Assembly (NCBI GenBank): GCA_002299495.1
Contig: DBNZ01000053.1
Location: forward strand, 1-7,487
Origin: Methylococcaceae bacterium UBA659
GTDB lineage: Bacteria; Pseudomonadota; Gammaproteobacteria; Methylococcales; Methylomonadaceae
Direction of reading: 5' to 3'
Length of the DNA stretch: 7,487 nt
Position 1 is the first letter of the stretch. Every line of letters starts with the position of its first letter. A program made the position numbers and the translations under genes. Below the pieces are notes generated by a model. That model saw only the letters and a list, made by a program, of their open reading frames with translations, was not told where the DNA came from and made no database searches. This document shows positions 1 through 4,715 of the stretch, one piece after another.

Positions 1-6
1 TTTACT

Positions 7-32
7 CGGTAAAGGCTTATTGACCTTTGCCG
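7..32 (+). other. Hairpin in the hpnH leader, possible terminator or attenuator
   Basis: A 9-bp stem can form between CGGTAAAGG at 7-15 and CCTTTGCCG at 24-32, with one T-G wobble pair and an 8-nt loop. A T-rich but interrupted stretch follows (33-47), and then the hpnH ribosome binding site at 48-53. It could terminate an upstream transcript or act as a leader structure for hpnH. The T tract is broken by C and A, so an intrinsic terminator is only a moderate fit. The gene upstream lies outside the window. Confidence 0.35.
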
Positions 33-47
33 TCGTTTTCATTTTTT

Positions 48-53
48 GGAGGA
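48..53 (+). promoter_or_regulatory. Ribosome binding site of hpnH
   Basis: GGAGGA lies 6 nt before the ATG at 60. This near-perfect Shine-Dalgarno sequence decides the start: the same frame is open from a TTG at 27, but that codon lies in the 3' arm of a hairpin, has no comparable binding site, and would add 11 residues. Confidence 0.85.
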
Positions 54-59
54 TTTACC

Positions 60-1169
60 ATGGGAGTCCCATTACGCCAACAGTTAACGGTTGGTAGCTA
101 TCTGATTCAGCAAAAAATTAAAGGAGTAAAAAAATACCCTTTAGTCTTAATGCTGGAGCCCTTGTTCCGTTGTAATTTGGCTTGCGCCGGTTGCGGTAAA
201 ATCGATTATCCGGATGAAATCCTCGACCGACGCCTGTCTTATGAAGAATGCATGCAAGCGGTTGATGAATGCGGGGCGCCGATGGTTTCCATCCCTGGCG
301 GCGAGCCGTTGATCCATAAAGAAATGCCGCAAATCGTTGCCGGCATCGTGGCGCGCAAAAAATATGTTTACTTGTGTACCAACGCTTTGTTGCTAAAAAA
401 ACGGATTGATGATTACCAGCCATCGCCCTACCTGACGTTTTCCATCCATTTAGATGGCATGAAAGAAAGACATGATGCTTCGGTATGCCAGGAAGGGGTG
501 TTTGAACGGGCGGTTGAAGCCATAAAGCTGGCCTTAGCCAAGGGCTTTAGAGTGACCGTCAATTGCACTTTGTTCCAAGGGGAAAATGCCGAGGAAGTCG
601 CCGAATTCCTGGATTATGTGACTGAATTAGGGGTTGAGGCGGTAACTATTGCCCCAGGCTTCAGTTATGAGCGCGCGCCGAAACAAGATATCTTCATTAA
701 AGGCAAGGATGTAAAAGAGCTGTTCCGCGAAATCTTTAAGATAGGCAAAAACAAAAAACGCAAATGGCCGTTTAACCATTCGGGCTTATACCTTGACTTT
801 TTGGCGGGCAACCAAAGCTATCATTGCACCCCGTGGGGAAATCCCACACGCAACGTTTTTGGCTGGCAAAAACCTTGTTATTTGTTGGCGGACGAAGGCA
901 ATGCCGAGACATTTCAGGAGTTGTTAGACACCACACCATGGGATCAATACGGCAACAGCAACAACCCTAAATGTGCAAGCTGTATGGCACATTGTGGTTA
1001 TGAAGCCACCGCCGTCGAAGACATGCTAAAAAACCCATTAAAAGGATTTTTCGTGGGGTTGATGGGACCTAGGACTGAAGGCGATATGGTGCCAGAACCG
1101 CTGCCATCGACACCCGCTAAAAGGCCGGATTCAAAACTGTCTTCTATTCCGGTCAGCGTAGAAAGCTAA
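60..1169 (+). CDS. hpnH: Adenosylhopane synthase HpnH (radical SAM)
   Basis: This enzyme makes adenosylhopane by adding the 5'-deoxyadenosyl group of S-adenosylmethionine to diploptene, the first step toward C35 extended hopanoids such as bacteriohopanetetrol. It is expected to act in the cytoplasm at the inner membrane. The 369-residue protein carries the radical SAM cluster motif CNLACAGC (C38, C42, C45), which binds the [4Fe-4S] cluster, and the SAM-binding GGEP motif at 80-83. The C-terminal part matches the DUF3463 region typical of HpnH, with cysteines at 256, 273, 305, 308 and 312 that may hold a second cluster or structural metal. The length fits the family. hpnM follows after 82 nt and an MlaA-like gene after that, which suggests an operon linking hopanoid synthesis with lipid transport. 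The enzymatic role is known for the family; the identity rests on motifs and overall resemblance. Confidence 0.95.
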   Translation: MGVPLRQQLTVGSYLIQQKIKGVKKYPLVLMLEPLFRCNLACAGCGKIDYPDEILDRRLSYEECMQAVDECGAPMVSIPGGEPLIHKEMPQIVAGIVARKKYVYLCTNALLLKKRIDDYQPSPYLTFSIHLDGMKERHDASVCQEGVFERAVEAIKLALAKGFRVTVNCTLFQGENAEEVAEFLDYVTELGVEAVTIAPGFSYERAPKQDIFIKGKDVKELFREIFKIGKNKKRKWPFNHSGLYLDFLAGNQSYHCTPWGNPTRNVFGWQKPCYLLADEGNAETFQELLDTTPWDQYGNSNNPKCASCMAHCGYEATAVEDMLKNPLKGFFVGLMGPRTEGDMVPEPLPSTPAKRPDSKLSSIPVSVES

Positions 1170-1181
1170 CCGCTCACGGAG

Positions 1182-1207
1182 TGGCCCGTTCCAATATAAA
1201 CGGGTCA
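1182..1207 (+). other. Hairpin in the hpnH-hpnM intergenic region
   Basis: A 9-bp stem pairs TGGCCCGTT (1182-1190) with AACGGGTCA (1199-1207), with one G-T wobble and an 8-nt loop. No T tract follows, so it is unlikely to be a full terminator. In an hpnH-hpnM-mlaA transcript it could mark a processing site, protect an RNA end, or cause partial attenuation. No convincing -35/-10 pair was found in the 82-nt gap, which favours co-transcription with hpnH. Confidence 0.4.
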
Positions 1208-1251
1208 TCACCGGGGATAATTGCTGTTAAATTTTTTAGAGGTCACCCATT

Positions 1252-1866
1252 ATGGGCATAAAGTATAAAAATATCATTGTGTTAATGTTAGCGTTGTGGT
1301 TCCCTGTGGGTTCATGGGGCGGCGAACAGGAAGCGGCTACCGCCAGACAAGTCGTTGCAACTTTTCAAGGTCATTTGATTGACGCCATGAAAGCGGGCAA
1401 AAAAGCCGGATACGCTGGGCGCTATGAAAAATTGTATGGTCCGGTGACGCAAAGCCATGATTTAGAAAAAATCGCCCGGGTTATTGTGGGCAGGGAATGG
1501 GAAAAACTAACCACAGATCAGCAACGGACTTTCGTCGAGGTGTTCAGGAGATTTAGCGTGTCTTCTTACGCCCATAATTTTAAGGGTTATGATGGGGAAA
1601 CTTTCGTTTTTGATTCATTGGAAGAAACCGGAAAGGGCGGCGTGGTTGTCCGTACCTTATTGAAAATACCCAACGAAAAAGATGTCAAACTCGACTACAT
1701 GTTGAAACAAAATGGCAACACTTGGCAAATCATCAATATCATTGCTAACGGCGTCAGCGATCTGGCCTTGAAACGAACCGAATATGCCAGCGTTTTGCAA
1801 CGGGAAGGCTTTGATGCTCTAATAAGAAGACTAAACGAGAAGATCGACGATCATTCCAAAAGGTAG
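1252..1866 (+). CDS. hpnM: Hopanoid-associated MlaC/Ttg2D-family periplasmic protein HpnM
   Basis: This is a probable periplasmic lipid carrier of the MlaC/Ttg2D (Tol_Tol_Ttg2) family, of the subgroup found beside hopanoid genes. The 204-residue protein starts with a signal peptide: lysines at 4 and 6, a hydrophobic core at about 8-19, and likely cleavage after S-W-G (21-23). The mature part shows MlaC family landmarks: FRRFSVSSYA at 98-107, KGYDGETF at 111-118, a strand-rich stretch at about 128-165, and GVSDLALKRTEY at 167-178, followed by a C-terminal helix. The SD sequence AGAGGT (1238-1243) lies 8 nt before the ATG. MlaC in E. coli shuttles phospholipids between the inner-membrane MlaFEDB complex and outer-membrane MlaA. 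Here the partner MlaA-like gene starts 12 nt downstream and hpnH lies upstream, so hopanoids or hopanoid-phospholipid mixtures are a reasonable but unproven cargo. A general Mla role is the alternative. Confidence 0.88.
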   Translation: MGIKYKNIIVLMLALWFPVGSWGGEQEAATARQVVATFQGHLIDAMKAGKKAGYAGRYEKLYGPVTQSHDLEKIARVIVGREWEKLTTDQQRTFVEVFRRFSVSSYAHNFKGYDGETFVFDSLEETGKGGVVVRTLLKIPNEKDVKLDYMLKQNGNTWQIINIIANGVSDLALKRTEYASVLQREGFDALIRRLNEKIDDHSKR

Positions 1867-1878
1867 GTTCTCCATACT

Positions 1879-2802
1879 ATGCACGGCTCAGATCACGGCT
1901 CAGATAAAGAAAATTTTGCTGGCAAGTTGCCACTGATGTTGGCAATAACACTCATCGGATTAGCAGGGTTGGACGGCTGCGCCGCTGCCAATGTCAAAGA
2001 TCAAAAAACCGCCTACAGCAGGGCGGATCCTTTCGAAAGTGTTAACCGACAGTTTTATCACTTTAATAGTACCGTCGACGACTACCTGGCCAAACCGATT
2101 GTGGATGTCTACCATGCGATCACCCCGCAGTTTGTTCAGACCGGCATTTTTAATTTCTTCAACAACCTGAAGAATGTCAACAACGTCTTCAACAGTGCGC
2201 TGCAAGGCAAATTCCAGCAAAGCGCCGACGATACCGGGCGATTCCTGGTCAACACGACGCTTGGTTTAGGGGGTATTGTTGATGTGGCAAAGAGCTTAGG
2301 GTTGAAACAAAACGAAGAGGACTTTGACCAGACATTAGCGGTGTGGGGGGTGCCTCGCGGCCCTTATTTGGTTTTGCCGTTGGTAGGCCCGACTACGGTT
2401 AGGGGCATTCCGGGGGCGATTTTTGATACTGCCGCCAACCCCGTCGCTTACGTCGGCGCCCCCGTCCAATTGTTGTCCTTGTTAAACACCCGCGCCAATG
2501 CCGAAGGTGCCCTCAAATTTATTGATGAAGCGGCGCTTGACTCCTATGTGTTCACCCGTGAAGCATTTTTGCAGTGGCGGCAAAACTTAGCGAGAGACGG
2601 GCAATTTGAAAGCTTTGATTATTTCGAGGATTTTTATGACGGGGGCGAGGCGGGTTTTTCCGGAGCGGCGGGATTTCTAGGCAACACCAAAAAATTCAAT
2701 GAAGCAGCGCAATTATTCGATGGCGCAGCCCGATCATTCGATGTCACGGCAAAATCATTCCGCGACGCATCCTACAAAATTGACCGCCTCAATCAGGAAT
2801 AA
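1879..2802 (+). CDS. mlaA: MlaA/VacJ-family outer-membrane lipoprotein
   Basis: MlaA-family lipoproteins sit in the inner leaflet of the outer membrane, form a pore-like ring and exchange lipid with the periplasmic carrier MlaC. The family signature is plain: DPFESVNRQFYHFN (50-63), RFLVNTTLGLGG (121-132), and DFDQTLAVWGVPRGPYLVLP (148-167) followed by a VGPTTVRG segment (169-176). The N-terminus has a hydrophobic segment at about 18-31 and a lipobox-like L-D-G-C with the lipidated cysteine expected at 34. Aspartate at -2 of the lipobox is unusual. Alanine at +2 agrees with export to the outer membrane. The protein has 307 residues against about 250 for E. coli MlaA; the excess is mainly a C-terminal tail ending in five tandem heptads (273-307). 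The start codon is followed by a perfect 12-bp duplication. The gene begins 12 nt after hpnM, and an AGGT-containing site overlaps the hpnM stop, so the two are probably translated from one message. Confidence 0.92.
   Translation: MHGSDHGSDKENFAGKLPLMLAITLIGLAGLDGCAAANVKDQKTAYSRADPFESVNRQFYHFNSTVDDYLAKPIVDVYHAITPQFVQTGIFNFFNNLKNVNNVFNSALQGKFQQSADDTGRFLVNTTLGLGGIVDVAKSLGLKQNEEDFDQTLAVWGVPRGPYLVLPLVGPTTVRGIPGAIFDTAANPVAYVGAPVQLLSLLNTRANAEGALKFIDEAALDSYVFTREAFLQWRQNLARDGQFESFDYFEDFYDGGEAGFSGAAGFLGNTKKFNEAAQLFDGAARSFDVTAKSFRDASYKIDRLNQE
1882..1905 (+). repeat. Perfect 12-bp tandem duplication at the mlaA start
   Basis: CACGGCTCAGAT occurs twice without a gap, at 1882-1893 and 1894-1905, immediately after the ATG. 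It is in frame and encodes His-Gly-Ser-Asp twice, ahead of the hydrophobic segment of the signal sequence. Identity at the DNA level points to a recent or still variable duplication. Confidence 0.9.
2695..2799 (+). repeat. Five tandem heptads in the C-terminal tail of the MlaA-like protein
   Basis: Residues 273-307 divide exactly into five seven-residue units, for example FNEAAQL and FDGAARS. Four start with Phe and the last with Ile, with small or charged residues between. The DNA is not closely repeated, so the periodicity is kept at the protein level. It predicts an amphipathic helix with one aromatic stripe. Confidence 0.6.
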
Positions 2803-2934
2803 GCCAAGCCAGCCTTTAGGTTATTTAACCCGCGCAGGGTAGTCGCCAATTCCAAAAATAATACACAGATTGCCAACGACCCTGGCTGCGGCGAATGTTT
2901 TTTTGCGCTTATCTAGGTCTTGTCCTGGTGCCGC

Positions 2935-3450
2935 CTAGAAATGCACCAGCGAATGCACCTCATAGCCCGCTAGCTTTTCCCTGCCCTTCAAGGAATCCAA
3001 CTCGACCACAAAGGCGCAAGCGACCACCTGGGCGCCAAGCTTTTCCACCAGACTGCAACTGGCCTTAGCAGTCCCTCCGGTAGCAAGCAGGTCATCAATC
3101 AACAACACTAGGTCATTGCGGTCAAAAGCGTCGATATGCGCCTCCAACTCCGCCGAACCATATTCCAAATCATAAGACACGCTTTGCACGTCATAAGGCA
3201 GTTTTCCGGGTTTTCGCAACGGGATAAACGGCAAGCCCAATTCCCAAGCCACCAGCGAGCCAAAAATAAAGCCACGGGCTTCCATGCCCGCTACGGCGGT
3301 TATTTCACGCCCCAAAAAAGGGTGCAACAATTGCTGGACCGCCAAACGCAAGGCCGCCGGGTCTTTCACCAATGGGGTGATGTCTTTGAACATAATCCCG
3401 GGCTTTGGAAAATCGGGGATGTCGCGGATTTTACTAATCAGCCTTTGCAT
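2935..3450 (-). CDS. apt: Adenine phosphoribosyltransferase
   Basis: This cytoplasmic purine-salvage enzyme converts adenine and PRPP to AMP and pyrophosphate. The 171-residue protein has the APT hallmarks: an N-terminal DIPDFPKPGIMFKDITPL segment (10-27), MEARGFIFG (56-64), the flexible-loop region RKPGKLPYD (79-87), DLEYGSAELE (94-103), and the PRPP-binding motif VLLIDDLLATGGTA (115-128). The length is close to the usual 170-185 residues, so it appears intact. The ATG at 3448-3450 has AAGG about 8 nt upstream on the minus strand. It begins 37 nt after the ispA stop and is probably the third gene of the xseB-ispA-apt transcript. In many gammaproteobacteria dxs holds the place after ispA. Whether apt is also fed by its own promoter cannot be decided here. 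Confidence 0.96.
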   Translation of the reverse strand: MQRLISKIRDIPDFPKPGIMFKDITPLVKDPAALRLAVQQLLHPFLGREITAVAGMEARGFIFGSLVAWELGLPFIPLRKPGKLPYDVQSVSYDLEYGSAELEAHIDAFDRNDLVLLIDDLLATGGTAKASCSLVEKLGAQVVACAFVVELDSLKGREKLAGYEVHSLVHF

Positions 3451-3487
3451 TTAGTTGACCTTATGGGTCGGATGGTTAAAAACAGGT

Positions 3488-4384
3488 TCAATGGTCACGT
3501 TGGATGATATACAGCGACAAAGCCCGTAATAAGTCGGCTTCGGCGCCGAAAATGTCCAGGTTTGACAACGCCATCCCATGCAACTCCTGAGCTTTTTGCT
3601 TGGCGCCGGCCAAACCGAGCAAGGCCGGATAAGTGGGTTTGTTGTGGTCTTTATCCTTGCCTTGGGTTTTGCCCAAAGTGGCGGTGTCGCTTTCTTCGTC
3701 GAGAATGTCGTCCTTGACTTGAAAAGACAGGCCAATACATTTGGCATAATTGTCCAGACGGGTGGCGATGGCGGGGTCTAAGTCTGGCTGTGCCAATGTG
3801 GCCATGACCACGCTGGCACGGATCAAGGCACCGGTTTTATGGATGTGCATGTTTTCCAATTCCGGCAAAGTCAAATTCGTCCCCACTGCTTGTAAGTCGA
3901 TAGCCTGCCCGCCGACCATTCCTTGGGAGCCGCTGGCTTTGGTCAGCATGGTCAACATCTTCAAGCGGTTTTCTGGTTTTACGGCGATGCTGGCGTCGTT
4001 GGCCAACACCTCAAAAGCCAGGGCTTGCAACGCATCGCCCGCCAAAATGGCGGTGGCTTCATCAAACGCCACATGGCAAGTCGGTTTGCCCCGGCGCAAA
4101 GCGTCGTCGTCCATGGCCGGCAAATCGTCGTGGATCAATGAGTAAACATGGATGAGTTCCACGGCGCAAGCGATGCCATCCAAACCTTCCGGCGCCAGGC
4201 CTAAGGTTTTACCCGCGCAATAGGCCAGCATCGGCCGCATCCGTTTGCCCCCGCCCAGCACGCAATAGCGCATGGCCGTATGCAATTTTTGCGGCAAGAT
4301 ATTGGCGTTGGGGAGCCGACGTTCTAAGGCCGTTTCCACACGGTTTTGACAATAAACGAGATAGTCTTTTAAGGCGTTACTCAT
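3488..4384 (-). CDS. ispA: (2E,6E)-farnesyl diphosphate synthase IspA
   Basis: This enzyme condenses dimethylallyl/geranyl diphosphate with isopentenyl diphosphate to give C15 farnesyl diphosphate, the precursor of squalene (hence hopanoids), quinone side chains and undecaprenyl phosphate. The 298-residue protein has GGGKRMRP (44-51), the first Asp-rich motif DDLPAMD (86-92), GQAIDLQ (159-165), KTGALIRAS (183-191), the second Asp-rich motif DDILD (225-229), and a basic GKTQGKDKDHNKPTYP stretch (238-253). Tyr81, five residues before the first aspartate, is the bulky residue type associated with C15 product length in bacterial IspA. The start codon overlaps the end of xseB by 8 nt (4377-4384), so translation is probably coupled. 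The enzyme may supply the hopanoid pathway represented by the convergent hpnH operon, though it serves many pathways. Confidence 0.97.
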   Translation of the reverse strand: MSNALKDYLVYCQNRVETALERRLPNANILPQKLHTAMRYCVLGGGKRMRPMLAYCAGKTLGLAPEGLDGIACAVELIHVYSLIHDDLPAMDDDALRRGKPTCHVAFDEATAILAGDALQALAFEVLANDASIAVKPENRLKMLTMLTKASGSQGMVGGQAIDLQAVGTNLTLPELENMHIHKTGALIRASVVMATLAQPDLDPAIATRLDNYAKCIGLSFQVKDDILDEESDTATLGKTQGKDKDHNKPTYPALLGLAGAKQKAQELHGMALSNLDIFGAEADLLRALSLYIIQRDH

Positions 4385-4610
4385 CGGTAAATGACTCCAG
4401 GGTTTGAGTGCCGTTTTTTTCCAATAAAATTTGCACTTTTTGGTCGGCTTGCTGCAAGGCTTGTTGGCAGGTACGGGTCAATGCCACGCCCCGTTCAAAG
4501 GCTTTTAACGATTCCTCCAAGGTGATGTCGCCTTGCTCAAGCTGTGCCACCAGCTGTTCAAGTTCGGCCAAAGAGTCTTCAAAAAGGTTGACACTTTTCT
4601 TTTTTGGCAT
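4377..4610 (-). CDS. xseB: Exodeoxyribonuclease VII small subunit
   Basis: XseB is the small subunit of exonuclease VII. It binds the XseA catalytic subunit in several copies and supports degradation of single-stranded DNA in the cytoplasm. The 77-residue protein fits the family: FEDSLAELEQLVAQLEQGDI (10-29) leading into LEESLKAFERGVALTR (31-46), then a second helix at about 47-65. The result is a two-helix hairpin rich in Glu, Gln and Leu. The ATG at 4608-4610 is preceded by AGG at 8 nt spacing. It is the first gene of the xseB-ispA-apt unit and lies about 20 nt from the predicted transcription start. xseA is not in the window, which is usual because the two genes are commonly unlinked. Confidence 0.95.
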   Translation of the reverse strand: MPKKKSVNLFEDSLAELEQLVAQLEQGDITLEESLKAFERGVALTRTCQQALQQADQKVQILLEKNGTQTLESFTDE

Positions 4611-4637
4611 AGGGATTACCTGTCAAACAAACCGGGC

Positions 4638-4667
4638 ATTATAGAGGTTACCGACAAAAAGCGGCAA
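4638..4667 (-). promoter_or_regulatory. Sigma-70-type promoter of xseB-ispA-apt
   Basis: Read on the minus strand, a perfect TATAAT (plus coordinates 4638-4643) lies 18 nt downstream of TTGCCG (4662-4667), which matches the -35 consensus at four of six positions. Transcription would start near 4631 and give a leader of about 20 nt before the xseB ATG. The -35 box falls within the 3' arm of the terminator that ends the upstream ABC unit. Confidence 0.7.
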
Positions 4668-4688
4668 ACCCCATTGCGGATGAGCCGC
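4656..4688 (-). terminator. Rho-independent terminator of the ABC transporter unit
   Basis: On the minus strand GCGGC (plus 4684-4688) pairs with GCCGC (plus 4661-4665). An inner ATCC/GGGT stem closes a 6-nt loop across a symmetric 2-by-2 internal loop. Five T residues follow at once (plus 4656-4660). The hairpin begins 28 nt after the permease stop codon, the expected place for its terminator. A shorter alternative hairpin (GCGG with CCGC) shares part of the sequence. Confidence 0.6.
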
Positions 4689-4715
4689 CAAAGTTAAACC
4701 TAGGGTTGCCTCCTG

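Noticed and set aside
20..48. TTGACC at 20-25 as a -35 box for hpnH
   Set aside because: No acceptable -10 box lies 16-19 nt downstream; the sequence there is a T run.
27..59. TTG start for hpnH at 27
   Set aside because: GGAGGA lies within the would-be coding region and is ideally spaced from the ATG at 60. The MGVPL start also suits HpnH better.
1193..1221. GATAAT at 1216-1221 as a -10 box for hpnM
   Set aside because: No -35-like hexamer lies at the proper distance upstream; the position overlaps the hairpin loop.
2843..2904. Possible terminator after mlaA ending in seven T residues (2898-2904)
   Set aside because: The only stems found are a 4-bp GCCA/TGGC and a distant 5-bp TCGCC/GGCGA pair, neither ending next to the T run. 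This is too weak to call, though some terminator is expected in this convergent gap.
3457..3469. Small GACC/GGTC hairpin overlapping the apt ribosome binding site
   Set aside because: Four base pairs with a 5-nt loop is too short to claim as a regulatory structure.
3136..3507. 123-codon plus-strand frame across apt
   Set aside because: It is opposite apt, whose catalytic motifs are intact, and the product has no recognisable features.
3750..4145. 131-codon open frame on the plus strand
   Set aside because: It is entirely antisense to ispA and has no family resemblance; chance opening in GC-rich codons.
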